Part shown: in pieces, positions 24,706-33,045 of the stretch | Numbering within the stretch: position 1 is the first letter of the stretch | Layout: every line of letters begins with the position of its first letter | Origin: JACMLX01 sp040384325 | GTDB lineage: Bacteria > Gemmatimonadota > Gemmatimonadetes > Gemmatimonadales > Gemmatimonadaceae | Direction: 5' to 3' | DNA: 64,000 bases | Assembly: GCA_040384325.1 (NCBI GenBank) | Contig: JAZKJL010000005.1 | Span: forward strand, 62,001 to 126,000 | Notes under the pieces: model-generated | Told to the model about the DNA's origin: nothing | The model's database searches: none | Seen by the model: the letters and a program-made list of their open reading frames with translations, nothing else | Program-made: the position numbers and the translations under genes

Positions 24706-26280
24706 ATGCCTGCCCTTCGACGCTTCACCGGTTCGATCATCGTGCTGGCCATCCTCGCCGGCTGCGGCGGCGGCGAATCGGCCGTGCAACGCGGTGCGAT
24801 CGTCGACAGCCGCGACACGTACGATCCACGCTCGTTCGATCCCGCGCTGTCGACCGACGTGCCGACCGGGCGCGCGGTCGGATACGTGTTCGAGGGACTG
24901 ACACGCTTCTCACCCGAGGCGCAGGTGGAACCGGCGCTCGCCTCGTCGTGGACCGTGTCACCCGATGGCCGCATCTGGCGGTTCACCCTGCGGCAGAACG
25001 TGAAGTTCCATGACGGCAGCGCCTTCAGCGCCCAGCACGTGGTGAAGAGCTTCGAGCGTGTGCTGGACCCGAAGACGCGTGGCGGCCGTGGCTGGCCGCT
25101 GTTTCCGATCGCCGGTGCCACCGAGTTCGCCGCCGGCCGCGCGAAGTCGATCAGCGGCCTGCGGATCGCCGACGACAGCACGGTGGTGGTCACGCTCACC
25201 GAACCGTTCGCGATCTTCCCCAAGCTGCTGGCGATGCCGGTGGCGTCGATGGTGCCGATGACGCTCGGCGCCGAGTTCGGCGAGAAGCCGATCGGCACCG
25301 GACCGTGGCGCCTCGCCGAGTGGCGCCACGACGACTTCGTGCGCTTCGTCCGCAACACGGCATACTGGGGGCCGAAGCCGCTGCAGGACACGCTGATCGC
25401 ACGCATCATCCCCGAGCCCAGCACGGCGGTCGCCGAGTTCGAGTCGGGGAACGTGGACATCCTCTACATCCCCGAGGCCGAGACGCGCGTCTGGGAGCAG
25501 ACGGAGGAAAAGAAGGCGCTGCTGCAGGCCGCACCGGTGCTCCGCTTCTGGTACGTGGCGATGAACACCACGCGCGGTCCGTTGGCCGACGTGCGCGTGC
25601 GCCGTGCCATCAACCACGCCATCGACACCCGCGCGATCCTGACGCAGCTGCTCGGTGGGCGTGGACGGTTGGCCGCCGGCATCATCCCGCCGGCACTCGA
25701 TGGATCGGACACCACACGCACGCCCTACACCCACGACGTGGCGAAGGCAAAGCAGTTGCTCACCGAGGCCGGCTTCCCGAACGGCATCACGGTCAAGCTC
25801 TGGTGCTCGCAGGACGCCACGCAGTCGCGCGTGGCGCAGGCCATCCAGGGTTACCTGAAGGAGGCGGGCATCACCGCCGAGCTGGTGCAGCGCGAGAGCG
25901 CCAGCATGCGCGAGGCGGCACGGAAGGGCGAGGCCGACCTGGTGCTCAAGGACTGGTACGCCGACTACCCCGACGCCGAGAACTTCCTCTACCCGCTGCT
26001 GCACTCGGCGAACGCCGGCGTCGGTGGCAACGTCAGCTTCTTCAAGGATGCGACCTTCGACTCGGTGGTCACCGCGTCGCGTCGCGAGACCGACGTCACC
26101 AGGCGCACGGCGCTCTACCAGCGTGCCGACAGCATCGCGTTCGCGCAGGCGCCGATGGTGTTCCTCCTGTTCTACAACGAGCTGTACGCGGTGCAGCCGT
26201 GGCTCCGCAACTGGACGGCACCGGTGATCTTCAACGGCCAGCGGATGATCGGCGCCAACATCGATCGCGCCACCCGGTGA
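24706..26280 (+). CDS. Peptide/nickel-type ABC substrate-binding lipoprotein
   Basis: This is a family-5 solute-binding protein of 524 residues. It is a lipoprotein: the lipobox LAGC puts the lipidated Cys at residue 20. Family motifs are YEGLTRF-like VFEGLTRFSPEAQVEPALAS, WRFTLRQNVKFHDGSAFSA, and the C-terminal DLVLKDWYADYPDAENFLYP. It likely feeds oligopeptides or similar ligands to the permease encoded directly after it (GTGA overlap). The start ATG 24706 was chosen because it gives the signal peptide; the long upstream frame is antisense to the BamA-like gene. Confidence 0.93.
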   Translation: MPALRRFTGSIIVLAILAGCGGGESAVQRGAIVDSRDTYDPRSFDPALSTDVPTGRAVGYVFEGLTRFSPEAQVEPALASSWTVSPDGRIWRFTLRQNVKFHDGSAFSAQHVVKSFERVLDPKTRGGRGWPLFPIAGATEFAAGRAKSISGLRIADDSTVVVTLTEPFAIFPKLLAMPVASMVPMTLGAEFGEKPIGTGPWRLAEWRHDDFVRFVRNTAYWGPKPLQDTLIARIIPEPSTAVAEFESGNVDILYIPEAETRVWEQTEEKKALLQAAPVLRFWYVAMNTTRGPLADVRVRRAINHAIDTRAILTQLLGGRGRLAAGIIPPALDGSDTTRTPYTHDVAKAKQLLTEAGFPNGITVKLWCSQDATQSRVAQAIQGYLKEAGITAELVQRESASMREAARKGEADLVLKDWYADYPDAENFLYPLLHSANAGVGGNVSFFKDATFDSVVTASRRETDVTRRTALYQRADSIAFAQAPMVFLLFYNELYAVQPWLRNWTAPVIFNGQRMIGANIDRATR

Positions 26281-27188
26281 CCTTCCTCGCGCGACGGCTG
26301 CTGCTGGCGATCCCGACGCTGGCCGGCGTGCTGGTGGCGGTCTTCCTGCTGCTCTATGTGGCCCCCGGCGACCCGGTGCAGCAGATGGTGGGCGAGCGTG
26401 CCGACAGCGTGACCATCGCGCGGCTGCGTGCGGAGCTGAAGCTCGACGAGCCGCTGCCGGTGCAGTTCGCGACCTACGCCGGCGGTGTGCTGCGCGGCGA
26501 CCTGGGTCGCAGCTACATCACCGGTCGTCCGATCATGCAGGACATCCGCGAGCGCTTCCCGAAGACGGCGCAGCTGGCGCTGGCGGCGATGACGATCGCG
26601 ATCATCCTTGGCGTCGGCATCGGCGTACTCGCCGCCCTGCGTCCTGCGGGCACCTTCGATCGGGTGCTGATGGGCGCCACCTACCTCGGCATCAGCTTCC
26701 CGGTGTTCTGGGTGGGGCTGCTGCTGATCCTGCTCTTCGCGCTGACGTTGAAGTGGCTGCCGCCGAGTGGCTACGGCGGTGGCCTGGTGCTGATCCTCCC
26801 CGCCCTCACGCTCGGCTCGCGCAGCATCGCCTACCTTGCGCGCGTGACGCGCACCAGCATGCTCGATGCGATGAGCAGTGATCATGTCCGCACCGCCCGC
26901 GCGAAAGGACTCACGAATGGCGCCGTCGTCCTCCGCCACGGCCTCCGCACGGCGCTGATCCCCGTGGTGACGGTCCTCGGCCTCGACGTCGGCAGCTACC
27001 TCACCGGCAGCATCCTCACCGAGACGGTCTTCGGCTGGCCGGGCTTGGGGCGCTACGTCGTGAACGCCATCGCCCGCCGCGACCTGCCCGCGATCCAGGG
27101 CACGGTGCTCTTCCTCAGCGTGGTGTTCGTCCTGGTGAACCTTCTCACCGACCTCGCCTACAAACGCAGCGATCCGCGCGTGTCCTGA
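26277..27188 (+). CDS. DppB/OppB-type ABC permease
   Basis: This 303-residue inner-membrane permease has six predicted helices, the N-terminal VTFLARRLLLAIPTLAGVLV typical of DppB/OppB, and the cytoplasmic EAA-like loop VRTARAKGLTNGAVVLRHGL. The GTG start overlaps the binding-protein stop. The usual second permease (DppC) and two ATPases (DppD, DppF) do not follow; a repeat island comes next. The transporter is therefore either completed by genes elsewhere or has lost its partners. Confidence 0.92.
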   Translation: MTFLARRLLLAIPTLAGVLVAVFLLLYVAPGDPVQQMVGERADSVTIARLRAELKLDEPLPVQFATYAGGVLRGDLGRSYITGRPIMQDIRERFPKTAQLALAAMTIAIILGVGIGVLAALRPAGTFDRVLMGATYLGISFPVFWVGLLLILLFALTLKWLPPSGYGGGLVLILPALTLGSRSIAYLARVTRTSMLDAMSSDHVRTARAKGLTNGAVVLRHGLRTALIPVVTVLGLDVGSYLTGSILTETVFGWPGLGRYVVNAIARRDLPAIQGTVLFLSVVFVLVNLLTDLAYKRSDPRVS

Positions 27189-27239
27189 CCGGCGCGCGCC
27201 GCGCCTCCGAATTCAGGCTGCGGATTGCCGCCGAAACCG

Positions 27240-27345
27240 CGACGGCAACTGCAACGGCAACTGCAACGGCAACTGCCTGACACAAAGTGCAACAGCAACT
27301 GCCTGACACAAAGTCACGAAGCCACAAAGCCACAAAGGGCTCCGT
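27240..27345 (+). repeat. AACTGC/AACGGC hexamers with two TGACACAAAG units
   Basis: Alternating AACTGC and AACGGC hexamers run into TGACACAAAG at 27278-27287, and again after a short AACAGC/AACTGC stretch at 27304-27313. Next come CACGAAG and CCACAAAG units. This is the same sequence family as the palindrome at 9026-9234. It begins about 50 bases after the permease stop. Confidence 0.8.
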
Positions 27346-27401
27346 TCTTGATCACGGCTGTCTTGCAGCTGAGACTGCGTGTGCTTGCTGGACTGCACCT
27401 G

Positions 27402-27490
<89 letters not shown>

Positions 27491-27626
27491 GAGGTCCGTG
27501 GTTGGTGACGTCTATCGCGCGGCGCGGAGTGATTCGTCCTTGCTGGAACTGCGAAAACAAAACCGTTGCACTTTCAAAAAAAGAAGACCCTAACCTCGCT
27601 CTGCCAACGCGCTCACGCGCACGGAA

Positions 27627-27690
27627 CGCGTTGCGCCTTCGTGTCTTCGCGCCTTTGTGTCATGCAGTTGCAGTTCGCAGTTGCAGTTCG
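27627..27690 (-). repeat. Inverted copy of the TGACACAAAG repeat
   Basis: Read on the minus strand this copy has AACTGC units, TGACACAAAG (27653-27662) and the GAAGGCGCAACGCG end, closely matching both arms at 9026-9218. It faces the copies at 27240-27490, so the whole island 27189-27727 could fold into a large hairpin. Apart from these repeats and an A-rich stretch near 27570-27590 I see no gene in the island. Confidence 0.8.
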
Positions 27691-27727
27691 CACGTGCAGT
27701 CGCCGTTCGGAGTGGATGAACGCTGGC

Positions 27728-28750
27728 TCAGTCGTCCTTCTGGCCGAAGATCGCGAGGTTGGACGAATGCCCCGGGTTCACCTTCTTCTCGGGGTAGATC
27801 CAGTGCACCGCCTGGTTCACGGCGGTGGCGGCTTCGCCGAAGCCGACGGAAATCAGCTTCAGCTTGCCCGCGTAGGTCGTGATGTCCCCCGCCGCGTAGA
27901 CGCCGGCGCGGCCCGTCTCCATCTGCGAGGTGACGATGATTTCGTCCTTCTCGATGTTCAGGCCCCACTCGGTGAGGGCGCCCATGTCGCTGACGAAGCC
28001 GAGCATCGGCAGCACCACGTCGCAGTCGATGGTGCGGGTCGTCTTCTCCTTGGTGGCGCGGACCACGACGCCTGACATCGTGGCGCCGTCGGTCGAGACG
28101 ATCTCGTGCACCTCGTGGAAGGTCAGCACCTCCGTCTTATCGCCGCTGGCCGCAGCGGCGAGCACGTCGTCCACCGTCGCCTGGTGGGCGCGGAACCGGT
28201 CGCTGCGATGGATCAGCGTCACCGAGAGTGCGCGCGGACGTAGCTGCTGCGCCCAGTCGAAGGCGCTGTCGCCGCCGCCCACGATCAGCACGCGCTTGTT
28301 GGTGTAGCGGGCCGGGTCCAGCACCACGTCGTCGATGCCGCGGCCATACCACGGGTGCGTGGCCACCTGCGGCAGCTTGCGCGGTGAGAAGGCGCCGATG
28401 CCGCCCGCGATCACCACCGCGCGGGTCGGGAAGTCGCCGTCGCTCGTGCGCACCACGAAGTGGCCGTCGACCTCGTCGAGGCCCGTCACCGTGCGATTCA
28501 GGTGCAGCGGGTTGCCGAATTGCGCCGCCTGGTCGTGCAGTCCCGTCACCAGGTCCTTGGCCAGCACCCGCGGAAAGCCTGCCACGTCGAAGATCAGCTT
28601 CTCCGGGTAGAGCGCGGCCAGCTGGCCACCCACCTGCGGCAGCGCGTCGATCACCTGCGCCGAGACGCCGCGCATGCCGGCGTAGAAGAGCGCGTACAGG
28701 CCGGTGGGACCGGCGCCGATGATCGTGATGTCCCTGATGTCGTGAGTCAT
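27728..28750 (-). CDS. Ferredoxin/flavodoxin--NADP+ reductase (TrxR-like type)
   Basis: This 340-residue flavoprotein is of the YumC-type. The FAD motif GAGPTGLYALFYAGMRG is near residue 12, the NADP motif VGGGDSAFDWAQQL is in the middle, and the FAD-closing motif GVYAAGDITTYAGKLKLISV comes late. The thioredoxin-reductase CxxC pair is absent, as expected for ferredoxin reductases of this group. It moves electrons between NADPH and ferredoxin or flavodoxin. It is monocistronic, divergent from the cobalamin adenosyltransferase gene. Confidence 0.92.
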   Translation of the reverse strand: MTHDIRDITIIGAGPTGLYALFYAGMRGVSAQVIDALPQVGGQLAALYPEKLIFDVAGFPRVLAKDLVTGLHDQAAQFGNPLHLNRTVTGLDEVDGHFVVRTSDGDFPTRAVVIAGGIGAFSPRKLPQVATHPWYGRGIDDVVLDPARYTNKRVLIVGGGDSAFDWAQQLRPRALSVTLIHRSDRFRAHQATVDDVLAAAASGDKTEVLTFHEVHEIVSTDGATMSGVVVRATKEKTTRTIDCDVVLPMLGFVSDMGALTEWGLNIEKDEIIVTSQMETGRAGVYAAGDITTYAGKLKLISVGFGEAATAVNQAVHWIYPEKKVNPGHSSNLAIFGQKDD

Positions 28751-28833
28751 GATGCGCCAAAGCTCACGAATCCGGCCCGCTGCCGAAACCCCACCTGCCC
28801 GGCATGCCCGGCGCGCGCTGCGGGCTGACGCGG

Positions 28834-28839
28834 TAGTTT
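28834..28839 (+). promoter_or_regulatory. TAGTTT box 6 bases before the adenosyltransferase start
   Basis: TAGTTT in a GC-rich context ends 6 bases before ATG 28846. This is the same spacing as at rpe, the DUF6941-like gene and the LON gene, and predicts a leaderless or near-leaderless transcript for the three-gene run. Confidence 0.5.
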
Positions 28840-28845
28840 CCGGCC

Positions 28846-29397
28846 ATGGCTTTCAAGATCTACACCCGCACGGGTGACAAGGGCGACACGGGGCTCTTCG
28901 GCGGCGGACGCGTGGCGAAGGACAACCCACGCGTCGAGGCGTACGGCGACGTCGATGAGCTGAACGCAGTGATCGGCATGGCGCGCGCGGTGGAACTGAT
29001 GCCGCGCATCGACGAGGTGCTGGTGCCGGTGCAGCGCGACCTGTTCGGCATCGGCGCGATCCTCGCCACGCCGAACCGCGACAAGATGGCGGAGCAGCTC
29101 ACCAAGGCCCGCATCGACGAGGAGCGCATCGAGCAGCTGGAGCGCGCGATCGACGCCGGCGAGGCCGAGCTGGAGCCGCTGACCGCGTTCATCGTGCCCG
29201 GTGGCACGCCGAAGGCCGCGGCACTGCACGTCGCGCGCACGGTCTGCCGTCGCGCCGAGCGACGCGTGGTGACGCTGCAGCACGATGCCGACGTGCCGGA
29301 CCTGATCGTGATCTACCTCAATCGCCTCTCCGACCTGCTGTTCACGCTCGCACGCGTCGCCAACAAGCGCGCCGGCGCCGGCGAAGTCACCTGGTAG
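28846..29397 (+). CDS. PduO-type ATP:cob(I)alamin adenosyltransferase
   Basis: It makes adenosylcobalamin from ATP and cob(I)alamin. The family signature IYTRTGDKGDTGLFGGGRV opens the protein, AYGDVDELNAVIG follows, and FIVPGGTPKAAALHVARTVCRRAERR is the ATP/cobalamin site. The length is 183 residues. It sits ahead of aroB (10 bases between the stop and the aroB ATG). No other cobalamin gene is near. The start directly follows a TAGTTT box at 6 bases, with no Shine-Dalgarno. Confidence 0.95.
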   Translation: MAFKIYTRTGDKGDTGLFGGGRVAKDNPRVEAYGDVDELNAVIGMARAVELMPRIDEVLVPVQRDLFGIGAILATPNRDKMAEQLTKARIDEERIEQLERAIDAGEAELEPLTAFIVPGGTPKAAALHVARTVCRRAERRVVTLQHDADVPDLIVIYLNRLSDLLFTLARVANKRAGAGEVTW

Positions 29398-29407
29398 GCT
29401 GTCGGTG

Positions 29408-30475
29408 ATGACCCACCAGACGTGCCGAGTGCTCCCGTATCCGGTACACGTCGGACATGGCCTGCTCGGCCGGCTGGCGGAGTTGGTGCCGGCGATCACC
29501 ACCGCCCACCGCGTCGCCGTCATCTCCGACGACGTGGTGGCACCGCTCTACGCCGCACGCATCGCCGCGCAGCTGGGTGAGGATCGCAGCGTCCTGGTGT
29601 CGATCGAGCCGGGTGAGGCGCACAAGACACGTCTGACATGGGCGCGCATCACCGACGCGCTGCTGGACGCGCAGTTCGGCCGCGACAGTGTGCTGATCGC
29701 ACTCGGCGGTGGCGTGATCGGCGACCTCACCGGGTTCGTCGCCGCCACCTACCTGCGCGGCGTGCCGGTGGTGCAGGTGCCCACCACGCTGCTGGCGATG
29801 GTTGACGCCTCCATCGGCGGCAAGACCGGCGTCGATACGGAGCGCGGCAAGAACCTGGTCGGCGCCTTCCATCCGCCGCTGGCGGTGGTGGCCGACCTCG
29901 ACACGCTGGCCACGCTGCCGCTCGCGGAACGCGTCAACGGTGTGGCCGAGGCGCTGAAACACGGCGTCATCTGCGACCCGGCCTATTTCGACGTCGTCGC
30001 CGGCACCGACCTCTCGAGTCCCGACTGGCAGCCGATCGTCAGCCGCAGCGTCGAGATCAAGGCGGATGTGGTGGCCGCCGACGAACGCGAGCACGGGCTG
30101 CGCAAGGTGCTCAATCTCGGTCACACCGTGGGGCACGCGGTGGAGCAGCTGATGCAGTATCAGGTGCCGCACGGTGCCTGCGTGGCCTTCGGCATGCTGG
30201 CCGAGACACGGATGGCGATCGCGATGGGCCTCTGCGACCCACAGCTGGAGCTGCAGCTCCTGCAGGCGCTGCAGCACTTCGGCCTCCCGGTCACACTGCC
30301 GGGCATCCTCACACCCGACGCGATCGTGGATGCCACCGTCGGTGACAAGAAGTCGCGTGGCGGTGCAGTGGAGTACGCGCTGCCCGCGCGCTGCGGAGCG
30401 ATGGCGGGCGCCGAGCGGGGCTACGGCATTCCGGTGCCGCGCGGGATCGCCGTCGCGGCGCTGCAGACGGCGTGA
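29408..30475 (+). CDS. aroB: 3-dehydroquinate synthase
   Basis: This is the second step of the shikimate pathway. NAD- and substrate-binding motifs are clear: ALGGGVIGDLTGFVAATYLR, VPTTLLAMVDASIGGKTGVD, NLVGAFHPP and the metal-binding NLGHTVGHAVEQ. The length is 355 residues. ATG 29408 directly follows an in-frame GTG at 29405, and either could be used. The end overlaps the next gene by GTGA. Confidence 0.96.
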   Translation: MTHQTCRVLPYPVHVGHGLLGRLAELVPAITTAHRVAVISDDVVAPLYAARIAAQLGEDRSVLVSIEPGEAHKTRLTWARITDALLDAQFGRDSVLIALGGGVIGDLTGFVAATYLRGVPVVQVPTTLLAMVDASIGGKTGVDTERGKNLVGAFHPPLAVVADLDTLATLPLAERVNGVAEALKHGVICDPAYFDVVAGTDLSSPDWQPIVSRSVEIKADVVAADEREHGLRKVLNLGHTVGHAVEQLMQYQVPHGACVAFGMLAETRMAIAMGLCDPQLELQLLQALQHFGLPVTLPGILTPDAIVDATVGDKKSRGGAVEYALPARCGAMAGAERGYGIPVPRGIAVAALQTA

Positions 30476-31074
30476 GCGAGCTTCCGCCGGCACCGGACCT
30501 TCGGCAGCGGCGTCGGCGTCGCCAGCAGGCACGCATCGTCACCTACGTCGTGGTGGGATCCGCCGCCTACTGGTTCATCACCCACCCATCGCCGTTTCCC
30601 ACCGCACCAGCGCCTGTGGTCACGTCGGCTGACACACTCGCCGCCGACTCGACGGTGCGCGACAGTGTGCGCGCGCGCGACACCGTGCCGCGACCGCTGG
30701 TGGTTCCCCGCCTGCCGCGCCTGCCGTTGCCGGCCAGCGTGGTGCCCAACCGGACCCTCTTCCGGAGCGTCGAAGTGCGGGCTCGCGCCGGGGAGCGGAT
30801 CGCCGTCAGCGTGACCGCATACTGCCTGCAGGGCCGCACACGCCGCGGCAACCTGGTGCGCGACGGCATAATCGCCGTGGATCGCAAGCTCTTCCCGCTC
30901 GGTCGCGAGGTGGACCTCTTTTTCGGGCGTCGGAAGTATGGCCGCTTTCTGGCGGACGACACCGGCGGCGTCATCAAGGGTGGGCGGATCGACGTCTGGA
31001 TGTCCGATTGCGCGGCGGCCCGACGCTTCGGTCGGCGGCGCGGATACGCGCAATTGGTGCGTCCGGACGCGTAA
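30472..31074 (+). CDS. Membrane-anchored 3D-domain protein
   Basis: The 200-residue protein has an Arg-rich start, one N-terminal membrane segment (about residues 22-37), a Pro/Thr/Asp-rich linker with repeated ADSTVRDS/VRARDTV sequence, and a C-terminal 3D domain. The domain shows VTAYCLQGRTRRGNLV, IAVDRKLFPLG and ADDTGGVIKGGRIDVWMSD with its conserved aspartates. 3D domains occur in MltA and resuscitation-type peptidoglycan lyases, so a cell-wall role is likely. The GTG start overlaps the aroB stop. Confidence 0.87.
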   Translation: MSELPPAPDLRQRRRRRQQARIVTYVVVGSAAYWFITHPSPFPTAPAPVVTSADTLAADSTVRDSVRARDTVPRPLVVPRLPRLPLPASVVPNRTLFRSVEVRARAGERIAVSVTAYCLQGRTRRGNLVRDGIIAVDRKLFPLGREVDLFFGRRKYGRFLADDTGGVIKGGRIDVWMSDCAAARRFGRRRGYAQLVRPDA

Positions 31075-31157
31075 CCCTCAGGTGTACAGTGACGCGGTGA
31101 AGTGCTTGTGGCGCGACAACTTGAAGCGGACGCAGCCATTCAAGATCAACGCGCAGG

Positions 31158-31186
31158 TTGACAGTCGACAGCCGAGAGTGCTAATG
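31158..31186 (+). promoter_or_regulatory. Sigma-70-type promoter candidate upstream of the sigma gene
   Basis: TTGACA at 31158-31163 is followed after 16-17 bases by GCTAATG, an acceptable -10. A second candidate, TTGACT (31240-31245) with GGTTATTG about 17 bases later, lies closer to the gene. The 310-base gap 31075-31384 holds no gene I can see apart from these sites. Confidence 0.4.
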
Positions 31187-31384
31187 CCGGCCCCTGGTAA
31201 CAGAGGGAAATCGACGAAACCGTCCAGAAAAGTTGACACTTGACTTGTCATGTGCCCGTGACGGTTATTGTGCCCACGAAATCGGGATGACCCGGTTACG
31301 ACCATCGCGCCGACCAGCCCTCGACCTGATGAAGACCAGATGGCTGGCACCTCTTGCAGGGTGCCCACGCACCGGGAGTGACTC

Positions 31385-32278
31385 ATGCAGAAGGTCGCGT
31401 CATCGCGCACTCGTCAGACCACCCGAAGCAGCGGCGGCAGCACGTTCGACCAGTATCTGGCCGACATCAAGCGCCTCCCCCTGATCGGCAGTGTCGCCGA
31501 GGAACGGGCCCTCGCCCGCCTCGCACAGCAGGGTGACGCCGCCGCCGCCGAGCGGCTGGTGACGGCCAACCTCCGCTTCGTCATCAGCTACGTGAAGAAG
31601 TATCAGGGGCACGGGCTGGACCTCGCCGAGCTGGTCGCGATCGGCAACGAGGGGCTCCTGAAGGCGGTGCGGAAGTTCGATCCGGATCAGGGGGTGAAGT
31701 TCATCTCGTACGCCGTGTGGTGGGTGCGACAGGCCGTGCTCAAGGCCCTCGCTGAGCAGACCCGCAGCATCCGTGTCCCGCTCAACCAGAATTCGGCCCT
31801 GCTGCGCATGGCCAAGGCGGAGCAGATCCTGGCGCTGAAGCTCAATCGGGAACCCACCGATGCCGAGCTCGGCCAGATGATCAATGAGGACGCGGAGACC
31901 GTCCGCGCCCAGCGCCAGATGACCACCAGCGAGACGTCGCTCGACGCCCCGGTGGACAAGTCGGATCGGGACGCCAGCACCCTCGGCGAGCGCTTCTCGA
32001 TCAGTGACGGCGGCGACATCGAGGAAGCCACCGACGAGCGCCTGATGCGCGTGTTCGTGAAGGACGCGATCCAGAAGCACCTCACGATTCGCGAGCGCCA
32101 GATCCTGACGATGTATTACGGTCTGGATGATACCGCCGAGCCGATGACGCTCGAGCGGATCGGCGACCTGCTCGGTGTGACCCGTGAGCGCATTCGGCAG
32201 ATCCGCGAGCGCGCATTCGAGAAGCTGCGCGAGAGTGCCGACGGCAACGCCCTCGCCGGGTTCTGGCAAGTCGCATAA
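31385..32278 (+). CDS. RpoD/SigA-family RNA polymerase sigma factor
   Basis: This 297-residue group 1/2 sigma factor contains region 1.2 (FDQYLADIKRLPLIGS), region 2 (NLRFVISYVKKYQGHGLDLA, FDPDQGVKFISYAVWWVRQA), region 3 and region 4.2 helix-turn-helix (TLERIGDLLGVTRERIRQIR). Region 1.1 and the non-conserved insert of large RpoD are absent. It could be the primary sigma of a lineage with a short SigA, or a group 2 stationary-phase-like sigma. A GGGAG ribosome site precedes the ATG, and the upstream gap carries two promoter candidates. Confidence 0.92.
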   Translation: MQKVASSRTRQTTRSSGGSTFDQYLADIKRLPLIGSVAEERALARLAQQGDAAAAERLVTANLRFVISYVKKYQGHGLDLAELVAIGNEGLLKAVRKFDPDQGVKFISYAVWWVRQAVLKALAEQTRSIRVPLNQNSALLRMAKAEQILALKLNREPTDAELGQMINEDAETVRAQRQMTTSETSLDAPVDKSDRDASTLGERFSISDGGDIEEATDERLMRVFVKDAIQKHLTIRERQILTMYYGLDDTAEPMTLERIGDLLGVTRERIRQIRERAFEKLRESADGNALAGFWQVA

Positions 32279-32327
32279 AGCGACACCAGCGTCCACAGGC
32301 CGGTCCACCGGCCGCCTGGCATGTCAG

Positions 32328-32361
32328 ACACGCCCCGTTGCGACCGCGCGACGGGGCGTGT
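32328..32361 (+). terminator. Hairpin after the sigma factor gene
   Basis: ACACGCCCCGT pairs with ACGGGGCGTGT (11 perfect pairs), extended by TGCG/CGCG around a 4-base ACCG loop, giving about 15 pairs. The sequence after it (GTGCATTCC) has no clear T-run. It is a likely but imperfect terminator, located 50 bases after the stop. Confidence 0.6.
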
Positions 32362-32455
32362 GTGCATTCCCTAATGCACGTCGCCGAATAGGTGGCTACC
32401 TGATCCGTTTACACCGCGTATAGTTTCCACGTCCATTCAATCGACGCGGATCCGG

Positions 32456-32917
32456 ATGCTCAGTTCCAACCAGCCACTCCCCGGCACGACGACAGCGCCA
32501 GCCACGCCGATGGACGCGCCACCGCGCTCGATCCTGGTGGTGGACGACGAGCCCACTCTCCGATCCGCATTGCGACGCTTCTTCACGCGACGCGGCTGGC
32601 GGGTGGTGGAAGCGGAGGATGGTGAATGCGCGCGCAGCATGCTGCTCGATGGCGAGATCCTCGGCGGCGGATTCGATGCGGTGATCAGCGACATGCGCAT
32701 GCCACGCCTGAGCGGCATCGAATTGCACGCAGCCGTCGCCGCTGCAGCACCGGACGTTGCGCAGCGGTTCCTGTTCTCGTCGGGCGACACCGGTGACGAC
32801 GAGGCGGTCGACTTCCTCGCACGCACGCACTGCCCGGTGATCCCGAAGCCGTTCGACCTCGGCGTTCTGCTCTCGCTCGTGGAGCGGGTCGCCGTCACCG
32901 CGTCGCAACCACACTGA
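32456..32917 (+). CDS. Single-domain response regulator
   Basis: This 153-residue protein is one receiver domain. It has the acidic pair VVDDEP, phospho-acceptor Asp in ISDMRMPRLSG, the switch Ser/Thr in FLFSSGD and Lys in PVIPKPFDL. There is no output domain, so it resembles CheY- or Spo0F-like relay proteins. A Thr/Pro-rich N-terminal tail (about 25 residues) precedes the domain. TATAGT at 32419-32424 is a possible -10. No kinase is adjacent. Confidence 0.9.
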   Translation: MLSSNQPLPGTTTAPATPMDAPPRSILVVDDEPTLRSALRRFFTRRGWRVVEAEDGECARSMLLDGEILGGGFDAVISDMRMPRLSGIELHAAVAAAAPDVAQRFLFSSGDTGDDEAVDFLARTHCPVIPKPFDLGVLLSLVERVAVTASQPH

Positions 32918-33033
32918 CGGCCTCGCTCGCGGCCTGAGCACCGTCAGGCCGCGCAGCGGACCCGGTGACGGGGGCTGCGCCGCCTCACTCACGATCACGC
33001 CGTCGTACCGATACGCCGCCTGCGCGCCGGCGA

Positions 33034-33039
33034 TAGTTT
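33034..33039 (+). promoter_or_regulatory. TAGTTT box 6 bases before the LON gene start
   Basis: TAGTTT ends 6 bases before the GTG at 33046. It predicts a leaderless transcript for the six-gene LON-glcDEF-ygfZ operon. No -35 element is evident. Confidence 0.5.
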
Positions 33040-33045
33040 AGGCTG

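Noticed and set aside
24573..25460. N-terminal extension of the BamA-like frame
   Set aside because: It overlaps the divergent binding-protein gene, which has a clear lipoprotein signal, and it carries no extra domain.
29395..29400. TAGGCT before aroB as another leaderless -10 box
   Set aside because: The TAG is the stop codon of the adenosyltransferase gene, so spacing to the aroB ATG is likely coincidence within a cotranscribed pair.
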